Origin: an uncultured Aureispira sp.
GTDB taxonomy: Bacteria; Bacteroidota; Bacteroidia; Chitinophagales; Saprospiraceae
Direction: 5' to 3'
Length of the DNA: 49,669 nt
Assembly: GCA_905480075.1 (NCBI GenBank)
Contig: CAJQOX010000130.1
Location: 1-49,669, forward strand
Of the stretch, positions 1 through 10,483 are shown one piece after another (position 1 is the stretch's first letter; the number at the start of each line of letters is the position of its first letter). The notes beneath the pieces were generated by a model. It was not told where the DNA came from and did no database searches. It saw only the letters and a list, made by a program, of their open reading frames with translations. The position numbers and the translations under genes are program-made.

Positions 1-916
1 CTTTCTGCAGAAATTTTTGGCATGGAGGGAGCAATCTTTTGTCCTTCGGGGACTATGACCAATCAGATTGCAATAAAAATCAACAGTAATGCCCCCGGCG
101 AGCTTATCTGTGATAAATTATCACATATATATAAATATGAAGGAGGGGGTATTTCTTATAACTCCGGGCTTGCTACAAATCTACTTAGCGGAAATAAAGG
201 ACTTCTGACTGCAACAGAGATAGAAGCAGCAATTCAGCCTGACGATCCTCATTTCCCTGAAACACAACTTGTGAGTCTGGAAAACACCTGTAATAAAGGA
301 GGAGGAACGATCTATGATTTGAAAGAAATTCAAAAGATCGGCGTTCTTTGCAGAAATAAGAACCTGAAATTACATCTCGATGGTGCCAGAGTATTTAATG
401 CCCTAGTTGAATCAGATTATTCAGCCCTGGATTTGGGGAGAGAGTTCGACACTATTTCTGTATGTCTATCGAAAGGACTGGGAGCCCCTGTAGGTTCCTT
501 GTTGCTTGGGTCAAAAGAGGCGATTTATAAGGCTAGAAGAATACGGAAACTTTTTGGAGGGGGCATGAGACAGGCAGGCATTCTTGCTGCTGCAGGAACC
601 TATGCCCTGAAGTATAATATTGAACGCCTCAGAGAAGACCATAAAAAAGCAAGTATCTTAGGAGAAACCCTTCAAGAACTTTCATGTAAAATCAGTTCTG
701 CCTGTATACACCAATATTGTTGTCTTTGAATTACCGGAAGATCTGAACTACAGGGAAGTTATACAAAAATTAGCTGCCAAAGGTGTAAAAACAGCTGCTT
801 TTGGCCCTCAGCAGATTAGACTGGTTACCCATCTTGACATTTCAGACTTTATGCTGGAACAGACTATCAAAGTATTCCGGGGGCTGTCACTTAATTCAAA
901 TTTTTCACAAGCTTAA
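1..916 (+). pseudogene. ltaE: Low-specificity L-threonine aldolase, 5'-truncated by the window and frameshifted
   Basis: PLP enzyme that cleaves L-threonine or allo-threonine to glycine and acetaldehyde. The reading frame is already open at base 1 and runs to a stop at 727-729. It carries the family hallmarks FCPSGTMTNQ, LHLDGARVFNA and LSKGLGAPVGSLL, the last holding the PLP lysine. The normal C-terminus then continues in the next frame (PVYTNIVVFELPED, later FGPQQIRLVTHLD) and stops at 914-916. The frame changes near 685-703 by one extra base or two missing bases. The two parts together give an ordinary aldolase C-terminal half, so this is either a recent inactivating mutation or a sequence error. 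The true start lies upstream of the window. The family call is firm; whether the gene is really broken is open. Confidence 0.85.
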
Positions 917-962
917 CATATAAATTCTATACTTTTTCAGGGTTTTTATGTCTAAATAAGAC

Positions 963-990
963 AAAAAAGGCACTTTTTACCCTTTTTTAT
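963..990 (+). terminator. Probable Rho-independent terminator after the aldolase
   Basis: Eight-base A/U-rich stem (aaaaaagg at 963-970 pairing with cctttttt at 981-988) with a 10-nt loop. It lies 47 nt after the aldolase stop and the 3' arm itself provides the U-run. The stem has few G-C pairs, so it may be weak. Confidence 0.45.
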
Positions 991-1010
991 AAAAAAAACA
1001 GTCTAAGCTC

Positions 1011-1041
1011 TTTGGAAATTATAGATGTTGTTGTACATTTG
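1011..1041 (+). promoter_or_regulatory. Bacteroidota-type promoter of the histone-like gene
   Basis: TTTG at 1011-1014, a 19-nt spacer, then TACATTTG at 1034-1041. This matches the Bacteroidota primary-sigma consensus (TTTG about -33, TAnnTTTG about -7) in sequence and spacing. Transcription would start near 1048, giving a leader of about 64 nt before the ATG at 1112. Confidence 0.75.
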
Positions 1042-1111
1042 ATTTCCTTCAAAAATAATATTTGAAACCATTAAAGTAATATCCAATTATTACTAATAAA
1101 ACTAATTTATA

Positions 1112-1291
1112 ATGAGCAAATTTGATGAATTAAAAGGTATTGTTGACGCTTTAGAAGCTGATTTTGGAAAATTTTACAATGATAGCAACAATGCTGCCGG
1201 AACTCGTGTACGTAAAGGAATGCAGGAAATTAAAACTCTTGCACAAAACATCCGTCTTGAAGTTCAGGAAATCAAAAACAAAAAGAAATAA
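1112..1291 (+). CDS. Histone H1-like (Hc1-type) small basic DNA-binding protein
   Basis: A 59-residue protein beginning MSKFDELKGIVDALEADF and ending in a lysine-rich tail (EIKNKKK). Length, helical heptad-like N-terminus and basic C-terminus match the small histone H1/Hc1-family proteins found across Bacteroidota, which are related to the chlamydial Hc1 fold and thought to act on nucleoid structure. It contains RVRKGMQEIKTLAQNIR, the conserved helical core. The start is the ATG that follows the promoter at 1011-1041, and a strong terminator follows 30 nt after the stop, so it forms a one-gene transcription unit. The family is recognised by eye. A direct role in compaction is inferred from the family, not shown here. 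Confidence 0.85.
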   Translation: MSKFDELKGIVDALEADFGKFYNDSNNAAGTRVRKGMQEIKTLAQNIRLEVQEIKNKKK

Positions 1292-1321
1292 GGTAAGTCC
1301 TTATTATTTTGTTTCCGAAAT

Positions 1322-1360
1322 AAAAACAGTTGCTGACATTAGTCAACAACTGTTTTTTTT
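1322..1360 (+). terminator. Bidirectional Rho-independent terminator
   Basis: Inverted repeat aaaaacagttg (1322-1332) and caactgttttt (1346-1356), 13-nt loop, followed by more T to 1360. The A-run on the left serves as a U-run on the other strand, so it can also end the convergent reductase gene whose stop is at 1383-1385. Confidence 0.85.
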
Positions 1361-1382
1361 ATGCCCTTAATAAAAGGCTTAG

Positions 1383-3473
<2,091 letters not shown>

Positions 3474-3699
3474 AAAATAAACCATGTAATAAATATTTAA
3501 AAATCGCATCTTATAAAAATTAAAAATTTCACTCCAAAACATAAGAACCTATCATACACTACAAATTAATTATACATATAGTTTTAGGTTTTCTCTATTG
3601 CATAGTAATAATTTTAACATCCCTTGTAAAAGGATTATAATGAAATGCAGAGATTTTTATGTACATTTAGCAACATTGTTATTAACAAAAAAAAGAAAA

Positions 3700-4626
3700 A
3701 TGAGATATAGCATATTATTACTTTTAGTTCTGACCTTTTCATTTACGGCCTGCGATACCACGCCCGACAATGCAAATGAAGCCAAGCTGATCATAAAATT
3801 TAAACTAGACAGCACACAGGCCCGGCTTGATGCCTTCGGACAACCTGTTTCTGTTCCCTCCGGCAATGCAGCCCAACATCCACAATTTAATGGTTTGAGT
3901 GCACACAAGATAGAATTAGTTCCTAATGCACTGACAGCAGTGAACGCCGGGCCGATTATTTACCATGGTTCAGAGACAACGACCGGAGGAAATAATGCAA
4001 TAAATTTTGATGAAGCAATTATTAAAAATGACGGTGAAATTTTTCTGGAAGTTCCCCTGAAGGACATAACTACAGGCAGTTATGAATACATCCGGGTATC
4101 GGTCAGTTACCAGAATTTTGATGTTTACTATAACATTATCAACATACCTTTTAACAGTTCGACCATCGATTTGAATAATCAAACCGGTACTTTGGCATCC
4201 TTTGTAGGTTTCAATACTTATATTGGCAATTTAACTCCCAAAAACGTAACAGAGGTTATAAACTTAAATCAACTACAGGGCTATTGGGCCTTTGAGACCA
4301 TTTTGTCAAGTCCTTATGAAAGCTTTAATGATGTATATACAGGGCAGGCTGCAGGAACCACTGTTGTCAACCCAATAAGTTCAAGTACTCCAACTCCTGC
4401 GGGGTCATGTCTTGTAACAGGCACTTTCGGCAGCACGCCATTGGAAATCACAGGAAGTGAGACAGATGATATCACATTAACCTTATCATTTTCAACAAAC
4501 AACAGCTTTGAGTGGACCGACAGCAATGGTAACGGCGAATTGGATATAAACGCTGACACCTCTTCTGCTACTTTAGAAACAGTGATAGACATGGGGCTTC
4601 GAGGACTGAATGCAAGTTTTCAATAA
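3700..4626 (+). CDS. Lipoprotein of unknown function with a C-terminal Ca-loop-like motif
   Basis: 308 residues. The N-terminus is a lipoprotein signal (MRYSILLLLVLTFSFTAC) with the lipidated cysteine at about residue 18, so it should be anchored in the cell envelope. After the signal comes a beta-rich region (EAKLIIKFKLD, EIFLEVPLKDI, YIRVSVSYQNFDVYYN). Near the C-terminus DSNGNGELD (about 274-282) resembles an EF-hand/dockerin-type calcium loop. The ATG at 3700 is preferred over an in-frame start 34 codons upstream because it puts the signal peptide at the N-terminus. I do not recognise a named family. It stands alone and is followed by a terminator. Confidence 0.75.
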   Translation: MRYSILLLLVLTFSFTACDTTPDNANEAKLIIKFKLDSTQARLDAFGQPVSVPSGNAAQHPQFNGLSAHKIELVPNALTAVNAGPIIYHGSETTTGGNNAINFDEAIIKNDGEIFLEVPLKDITTGSYEYIRVSVSYQNFDVYYNIINIPFNSSTIDLNNQTGTLASFVGFNTYIGNLTPKNVTEVINLNQLQGYWAFETILSSPYESFNDVYTGQAAGTTVVNPISSSTPTPAGSCLVTGTFGSTPLEITGSETDDITLTLSFSTNNSFEWTDSNGNGELDINADTSSATLETVIDMGLRGLNASFQ

Positions 4627-4643
4627 AAGAATACCTATTTCTT

Positions 4644-4678
4644 TAAAAGGCCTTTTGAGATAATCAAAGGCCTTTTTT
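4644..4678 (+). terminator. Rho-independent terminator
   Basis: Near-perfect palindrome with arms aaaaggccttttga (from 4645) and tcaaaggcctttt (to about 4676), a very short loop and a T-run to 4678. It lies 17 nt past the stop of the lipoprotein gene. Confidence 0.85.
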
Positions 4679-4808
4679 AATTCCAAGGAGCATACAGTAA
4701 TCTTATAAAAAATCATTAAAATTAATTCAATTATGGTAGTGAATAAGTAGATAAACTTATACATTTAGATTACCCTAAGTAATGAGGCAATAAATTAACA
4801 AAACAGTG

Positions 4809-5447
4809 ATGAACAACATTAAAATAATCCCCTTCCTATTTTTTATATTACTTACAGGATGTCAGCATTCTCCCTCCGGGGCAATGAATGATGATGAGAC
4901 TATAGTTGAAGTATCACAAATCACTTCAGAATCCAAGAAGGATACAAAAGAGAAGAATCCTTCAAAAACCACCTCTGTTGACTATCTAACATACCGTGAA
5001 GCCGATTTTTTTTCTATAGAATACCCTGAAAATTTTATAGTATCAAGAGATACAATGAGAGAAAAAAACAACCCTTCCAAAATCTCATTTCCGGAAGATG
5101 AAGCCTATTTTCGTTCTCCGGACGGGTTGGTTGAATTTTATATTTTTTCGCCACAATGGGGTGGCGACCCTGAAAGATATCTTGACACAGGGGAGAATGA
5201 GGAAGTGGTAGCAGAGGACACAAAAACAATAAATAAAAAGTATGACAAGGATATTCACAAATATGTGACAGTAAAAGCAAAGGATGGGGCCTATCTACGT
5301 TCCTGGGTATCTATAGAAACGGATATAGAATCAGGTAACAACTTGCATCATGTTTTTGGATTTCAATACTCAGACAAGGATGCTTATAAAAAATACCGTG
5401 AACAATATCTGAAGTTCAAAAAATCCTTAAAGCAATATGCTGATTAA
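4809..5447 (+). CDS. Lipoprotein of unknown function
   Basis: 212 residues. Signal MMNNIKII... ending LLTGCQH gives a lipobox with the cysteine near residue 18. A Ser/Lys/Glu-rich linker follows (about 25-55), then a compact domain containing YREADFFSIEYPENF, EFYIFSPQWGGDP and a C-terminal YKKYREQYLKFKKSL. The pattern of 'sits on the sequence as a Tyr/Phe-rich beta domain ending in a helix' recalls small stress-type lipoproteins, but I cannot name a family. The ATG at 4809 is chosen over the overlapping GTG at 4806. The acyltransferase that follows starts 51 nt later and is probably cotranscribed. Confidence 0.7.
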   Translation: MNNIKIIPFLFFILLTGCQHSPSGAMNDDETIVEVSQITSESKKDTKEKNPSKTTSVDYLTYREADFFSIEYPENFIVSRDTMREKNNPSKISFPEDEAYFRSPDGLVEFYIFSPQWGGDPERYLDTGENEEVVAEDTKTINKKYDKDIHKYVTVKAKDGAYLRSWVSIETDIESGNNLHHVFGFQYSDKDAYKKYREQYLKFKKSLKQYAD

Positions 5448-5498
5448 TTGATTTCAGGATTAATAATAGATATATCAAACCCAGCAGCAGAAAAGGAT

Positions 5499-6659
5499 AT
5501 GCTAAAAATATTTAAAATAAACCTGAGTAAAGACAGGACATTTGGTCTTGATGTATTGCGGTTTCTGGCAATAACGATGGTCCTTATAGAACATGGACGT
5601 ACTTTATTAAAGCCTCTTACAGAGAAGACAGAAATATTGAAACTGGGTGGATTCTGGGGGGTGGAATTATTTTTTGTACTCAGTGGATTTTTAATAGGGA
5701 GAATACTTCTGAGATTATATGAACCGGAGGCTGACTTTGATCTTAAAAAATTATATTCTTTCTGGAAAAGGCGTTGGTACAGAACCCTTCCGAATTACTA
5801 TATAATATTGATTATCAATCTCATTATTGCCTATTCCCTGTCCTCAGCGCAGCTTCCTTTTTCTGAGTATATCCCCTTCTTTTTCTTTTTTCAAAACATG
5901 TATACTGAACATCCCCGTTTTTTTGGAGAGGCGTGGAGTCTTGCCGTGGAAGAATGCTTTTATATATCTTTTCCTATGTTACTGTTTCTGACAAACAAAA
6001 TAGTTGGTAAAATAATATCTGAAAAAAGGATGTTTGTTGCATGTATATTGATCGTCTTGTTTTTTTCCAATAACATGCGAATGATCGTCGTTTGGGGGTC
6101 CGACCCTTTGTGGGACCAAGGCATACGAAAAATAGTACTATTGCGACTTGATTCTATATTGACAGGGGTACTTTTTGCCTGGTTCAATTTATATTACAGG
6201 GAGATTTTTTACAGGTACAGATACAAAATGTTTTTTATTGCTTTGGTTCTTCTATCAATGTCTTTTTACAATTATTATGCAGATAAGCTATATATCGAAG
6301 AACAGCATTCCTTTTACAGTAAAACCTTTTACTTTTTGCTGACAAGTACAGGCTTTGCATTATGCCTCCCCTTTGCAGATTCTGTCAAAAAAATGAAGAA
6401 ACGTTCATTTTCAGGAAAATTTATTACTTTAATATCAATAATTTCCTATTCCATTTATCTGACACATTATTCTTTGGTACTACGTATACTCAGGCAGTTC
6501 GACCCTCTTAACAACAATATCTACACCAGCATAATACTCTATTTACTTTATCTTTTACTCAGTATTATAATCTCTCTTTTGTTATATAAATTTTTCGAAA
6601 AACCATTTATGGAATTGCGTGACAGGCTGAAGACAAAACAGGGCAATTCCAGAGGATAA
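5499..6659 (+). CDS. Acyltransferase-3 family membrane protein (OafA/YrhL-like)
   Basis: 386 residues, polytopic. Family 3 acyltransferases move acetyl or other acyl groups across the membrane onto surface sugars or lipids. Visible landmarks are the N-terminal FGLDVLRFLAI followed by IEHGRT (the conserved helix-1 histidine), GVELFFVLSGFLIGR in helix 2, KRRWYRTLPNYY and AWSLAVEECFYISFP. About ten hydrophobic segments follow, and the C-terminus has the family ending FEKPFMELRDR. The ATG at 5499 is preferred; an upstream in-frame TTG directly abuts the previous stop. Neighbour genes give no clue to the acceptor. A second member of the family lies in the glycan operon at 40429-41577. Confidence 0.88.
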   Translation: MLKIFKINLSKDRTFGLDVLRFLAITMVLIEHGRTLLKPLTEKTEILKLGGFWGVELFFVLSGFLIGRILLRLYEPEADFDLKKLYSFWKRRWYRTLPNYYIILIINLIIAYSLSSAQLPFSEYIPFFFFFQNMYTEHPRFFGEAWSLAVEECFYISFPMLLFLTNKIVGKIISEKRMFVACILIVLFFSNNMRMIVVWGSDPLWDQGIRKIVLLRLDSILTGVLFAWFNLYYREIFYRYRYKMFFIALVLLSMSFYNYYADKLYIEEQHSFYSKTFYFLLTSTGFALCLPFADSVKKMKKRSFSGKFITLISIISYSIYLTHYSLVLRILRQFDPLNNNIYTSIILYLLYLLLSIIISLLLYKFFEKPFMELRDRLKTKQGNSRG

Positions 6660-6792
6660 TTAACTGTAGAAAACAATATTTGTAACTTATTCAAAAACCC
6701 ATTTCTGATAATTTCTGTTTAATAACTTCAGTAAAAGCAGAAGAAATACTTAACTTAAAAAAAACTACTTTAATAAATAAAATTTCAGAGGA

Positions 6793-7278
6793 GTGAAAAT
6801 CATTGCAAAACTGGCATTATTAGTAACCCTGGCAGCCGTGGCTGTTAAGTCACGCAAAAGAGACCCACTTTTGTCGGTATTCAAGATCAGGCAACAATAT
6901 GGAATGTGGATGTTGCATATACAACTAAACAGGAAGGCGCTTGAAGATGCTATGGACCAATATAATAAAGAATCTGCTGACGAGAAGATAAATGACAATA
7001 AGGCCTGCCTTTCCTATATAAAAAGCACTATAGAGTTAAAGGCAAATGGTAAAAAAATAGAATTGCATGCTGCAGATTTATTACTAAAGGATAAAAATGC
7101 AGATATTATGTGGACATTGGGTGGCGTACCTGATAATCTATCAACGCTAAACATAAAGATTGAAACCTTTTCAGAGAACATAGATCAAACTAACATGCTT
7201 CATTTTTATTACTCGGGGACAAAATATCAATATATACTTTCCAGAGAAAATGATTTCAGGGCATCAATTGAGTTATAA
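6793..7278 (+). CDS. DUF6702-like exported protein
   Basis: 161 residues starting with GTG (agaggagtg; a purine-rich stretch overlaps the start). An N-terminal signal-like segment (MKIIAKLALLVTLAAVAVKS) precedes a beta-rich domain. The pattern is LHIQLNRKALEDAM, then YIKSTIELKANGKKIEL, then NMLHFYYSGTKYQYILS. It resembles the DUF6702 family of Bacteroidota, exported proteins of unknown function of about this length. No in-frame ATG would keep the signal segment, hence the GTG. The family assignment is by remembered pattern only. It appears to be a single gene with no close partner. Confidence 0.65.
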   Translation: MKIIAKLALLVTLAAVAVKSRKRDPLLSVFKIRQQYGMWMLHIQLNRKALEDAMDQYNKESADEKINDNKACLSYIKSTIELKANGKKIELHAADLLLKDKNADIMWTLGGVPDNLSTLNIKIETFSENIDQTNMLHFYYSGTKYQYILSRENDFRASIEL

Positions 7279-7665
7279 AATCCTATACAATTCAAAAAGG
7301 GACTTTATCCTTTCATGAAACAGCCCCTATAATTTGAACACCTTTCCGGAGTCCATATTGATAATAACAATAATTCATAAAACAGATTGTGAAGAATAAT
7401 TCCATTTTGTGCTTAGAAAGAAAAATCACCACATCAACTATTCATCCTGAGTATCGGCACATCAGGGGTCAGAATATTTATATAATGGTTGAATAAACAA
7501 ACTAAATTTATTCAATATCATTTGAAAACGAAAATGAGTTTTTGGCAGTTAATATTCATGAAAATAGAAAAAAAGTGATATCTTACTATGCGTAATTCAA
7601 TCAATGTCCTGAGTGTTTGAAAATTATATCAGGCAAAACACATCAGCAGCTATCAGAAAACATCA
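7279..7665. other. Intergenic region, no gene seen
   Basis: 387 nt between the DUF6702-like gene and the OmpA-family gene. It is AT-rich. The only structure I see is a short imperfect hairpin near 7297-7315 without a clear U-run. No ORF longer than 14 codons with an ATG is evident and no consensus promoter is clear. Confidence 0.5.
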
Positions 7666-8616
7666 ATGATCAGATTTTTTACAGGTTTTTTTATTTTTAT
7701 TATTTGGATAGTTTTTGCCCGCAACTATTATTTTTGTGAAATAAAAGGCGAATGTGGCCCACCCCTAACAGATGTTGATTCTACATTTCTGAAAAACATT
7801 CCGCATACACTTGACCTCACATCAGGGGATTATATTATTTTGGAGAATTACCCACAGTTTACCTTCGACTACGCAAGTCATTCCTGTATTTATACAGCAG
7901 GTAATGAAGAATTTTTAAAGCTTACGGCCACCTTTCTTTTGGAACACAAGGAGGAATCTGTCTGGATGGCATTAACAGGGCGATTTTCTGAACAAGAAAA
8001 AGAATCACTAAAAAACAGCAGTATATATATTGACCTTGGACTTTCAAGAGCACAAAGCATTATTGACAAACTTGTAAATGAGTACAATATAGATGAAAAC
8101 ATCTTAACTGTCAGCTCTGAAATACTAATAAAGGGGTCCACTGAGGAGATAATCAGTTTCAATATAGAAGGATATACCCCGAATATTGAAATTGATAATA
8201 ATCAAGAAGATACTGCTTTATTGGAACAAATTAAAACTTCTGTAAGGGATATTACGTACACAGATAAAAGTGCAAAATTTGATTATAATTCCGGTGCTTT
8301 TGACCCTCATAGTTCTTTTGATGTTTATATTGATTCATTAAATAGTTATTTTGAAAGGAATCCTGAAGATTATTTAGTTGTAACAGGACATACAGATAGT
8401 AAAGGGAATGATTCTTATAATAACCGGCTTGGATTAAAACGTGCTGAATCAGTAAAAAAATACCTAATTGAACACAATGTAAAGGTCAATATTAAAACAC
8501 AGTCAGGGGGCCGTAAGAACCTTCTTGTTGAGGATAAAAATGCTGATGGAACTTATAATCAAGAAGCTATGTCTAAAAACCGACGAGTAAATATAAAAAT
8601 TAAAAGTTTAAATTAA
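7666..8616 (+). CDS. OmpA-family peptidoglycan-associated protein with a degenerate second OmpA-like domain
   Basis: 316 residues with one N-terminal hydrophobic helix (about 3-18). Residues ~200-314 form a canonical OmpA/MotB domain: GHTDSKGNDSYNNRLGLKRA at 241-260 carries the Asp and Arg that bind diaminopimelate, and KNRRVNIKI closes the fold. Residues ~60-165 look like a decayed copy of the same fold (FDYASH..., ALTGRFSEQEK, DLGLSRAQSIIDKL aligning with NRLGLKRAESVKKYL) without the TD and NRR residues. The protein should tie the cell envelope to peptidoglycan. It precedes the coiled-coil/HhH gene by 52 nt, which suggests an operon. Confidence 0.88.
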   Translation: MIRFFTGFFIFIIWIVFARNYYFCEIKGECGPPLTDVDSTFLKNIPHTLDLTSGDYIILENYPQFTFDYASHSCIYTAGNEEFLKLTATFLLEHKEESVWMALTGRFSEQEKESLKNSSIYIDLGLSRAQSIIDKLVNEYNIDENILTVSSEILIKGSTEEIISFNIEGYTPNIEIDNNQEDTALLEQIKTSVRDITYTDKSAKFDYNSGAFDPHSSFDVYIDSLNSYFERNPEDYLVVTGHTDSKGNDSYNNRLGLKRAESVKKYLIEHNVKVNIKTQSGGRKNLLVEDKNADGTYNQEAMSKNRRVNIKIKSLN

Positions 8617-8668
8617 TCAACAAATTATAAACCCTGTTAACACCCTGATAATCTAAATAAATTTTAAT

Positions 8669-10387
8669 ATGCAAGAAGCATTTTTCAAGTTATGGTCAAC
8701 CGGCAATTTTGATCAGACTGTTGCCCTTTTAATACTTCTCGGACTATCTTTTCTGCTGGGATTATTACTGTGGGCCCTGTTGGCACATTTGCCATCTGCC
8801 CGAAAACACAAAAAAAGAATTTCTAAACTTGAGGAGAACAACAAGTTGATAAAGAAAGATTATACTGATGTTTCTGAGCGATATAAAGTCGTCAATGCCA
8901 AATACAACCGTTTGAGTTCTGACCTTCAGAATGCGGAAGCCAAGCTCAAGGAAAAAGTTCAAAAAACAATAGATCAACAGGAAAACATAAAAATGATTTC
9001 AAGTCAATTGGAATTATATAAAGACCATGCCCGTAATTTTAAGGAATCAAAAGAAAAGTTGATGATAGAATTTCAGAGACTTTCAGAAGTTAACAAAAAA
9101 TTAAAAATAAAGACGGATGGCCTGAAAAACATTGTGGAGGATATAGAAGCAGAAAAAGTAGATTTGCTGATCGAGAAGCAGGAAAGTATTGATGCCGGCA
9201 TTGAATTAAATAAACAGATCAAAGTCATATCTGAAAAAATGACGGAATCTGAAAAACAGATTTCGATGTTAAAAACAGACCTTGAGGAGGCAATGACAAA
9301 AAAGGCTAAATACAAGAAAATGGTCTTTGAACTCGAGGCCTCAGAAGAACTTGAGGGTGTAGGGGATCAGGAATTAAAAAATCAGCTGGTCGACCTAAAA
9401 TCTCATATTAATGACCTGGAACAGGAGTCTTCTGATTTGATGAAAAGACTTGCTCCCTTTCTTGAGAAGGAAAGTTCCTTATTACTAAAAGAGAGGGAAA
9501 TTGATGAGATGATGGATATTACATTGAGTGAGGTGGCTGATAATATGGAAAAGGACGGTTTTTATGTAGACTATCTTGAAGATGACCTTATTGAAGACAA
9601 AAACTATCTTGAAAAAGCACTGACAGAAGAAAGCGTTCAGGAATCACCTGATAATAATAAATTTGAATTAATATCCTTTGATGAAGAAGAAGAAATCGTG
9701 CTTGATGATGCTTTGGTAATGTCTTCCGAAGCGCTGAACAGAGAGGGATTTTATGCCGACATTGACAAAGCTTCTTTAGTGGAAAGCATGGATATACCGG
9801 GAGATACGTTGACGGAAACCAAGCTGAAGGAGATTAACAACATCATGAAAGACTCCTTATTTTTTAATGAAAAGGCATTAGAAAAAGGATTTATAGATGA
9901 CGAAAAAAAACTGACAGCAGAACTAAAAAAAATAACTACAGTGGTGCAAGCGGAAGAATTATCTGAAGCGCCTGTTCAAATAATAGACAGTGAACATGAT
10001 GAAATGGACGCTGCCCTTGAATCATCAAATAAGGCAATGTCTGTGAGTTCGCTTTATTCTCCTTCAGAAACAAAAAAGCCTTTATCTTCTTCCGTGATTG
10101 ACGATAAGACCGAACAACCAAGTTCCGAATTAGAATCTGCTGTCATGCAGGAGATTGGCCGTTCTGTCCCTCAGGCACTTGAAGAAGATAAGGATGACCT
10201 TAAAAAGATTGATGGTATTGGTCAGTTTCTTGAACAAAAGCTAAATCAATTCGGGATTTACACCTATAATCAAATAAGTCAATTTGACGAAAATTTCATT
10301 GATAAACTAGGTGCTGCACTTGGCTTTTCAGAAAAAACTATTTTAAGGGATAAATGGGTAGAACAGGCCGGAATATTATTAAATTGA
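8669..10387 (+). CDS. Membrane-anchored coiled-coil protein with acidic repeats and a C-terminal helix-hairpin-helix domain
   Basis: 572 residues. One transmembrane helix at about 17-41, then a basic patch (RKHKKR) and a long coiled coil (about 50-275). A strongly acidic central region holds what I read as four copies of a short repeat, at about 278-301, 344-364, 389-411 and 443-465. Three share a (K/E)(D/E/K)GF(Y/I)x(D) ending (EKDGFYVD, NREGFYAD, LEKGFIDD). The C-terminus (about 508-570: LKKIDGIGQFLEQKLNQFGI, YTYNQISQF) is a helix-hairpin-helix fold of the kind common in DNA-associated proteins. Bacteroidota proteins combining TM, coiled coil and this C-terminal domain are known, but I know of no proven function. 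Likely cotranscribed with the OmpA gene. Confidence 0.8.
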   Translation: MQEAFFKLWSTGNFDQTVALLILLGLSFLLGLLLWALLAHLPSARKHKKRISKLEENNKLIKKDYTDVSERYKVVNAKYNRLSSDLQNAEAKLKEKVQKTIDQQENIKMISSQLELYKDHARNFKESKEKLMIEFQRLSEVNKKLKIKTDGLKNIVEDIEAEKVDLLIEKQESIDAGIELNKQIKVISEKMTESEKQISMLKTDLEEAMTKKAKYKKMVFELEASEELEGVGDQELKNQLVDLKSHINDLEQESSDLMKRLAPFLEKESSLLLKEREIDEMMDITLSEVADNMEKDGFYVDYLEDDLIEDKNYLEKALTEESVQESPDNNKFELISFDEEEEIVLDDALVMSSEALNREGFYADIDKASLVESMDIPGDTLTETKLKEINNIMKDSLFFNEKALEKGFIDDEKKLTAELKKITTVVQAEELSEAPVQIIDSEHDEMDAALESSNKAMSVSSLYSPSETKKPLSSSVIDDKTEQPSSELESAVMQEIGRSVPQALEEDKDDLKKIDGIGQFLEQKLNQFGIYTYNQISQFDENFIDKLGAALGFSEKTILRDKWVEQAGILLN

Positions 10388-10483
10388 TTCAATAATTTAT
10401 TAAATTTATATAATCCTTTTTTTTATAAGCTGTCCTTTTTCAAGTCTACAATCAAGTTATAAGCTGTTTACAAAAAAAACAAG

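Noticed and set aside
1164-1370. 68-codon frame overlapping the histone-like gene
   Set aside because: It overlaps the better-supported 59-codon histone gene in another frame and runs through the terminator.
7297-7315. Small hairpin after the DUF6702-like gene
   Set aside because: Short and imperfect with no U-run; not a credible terminator.
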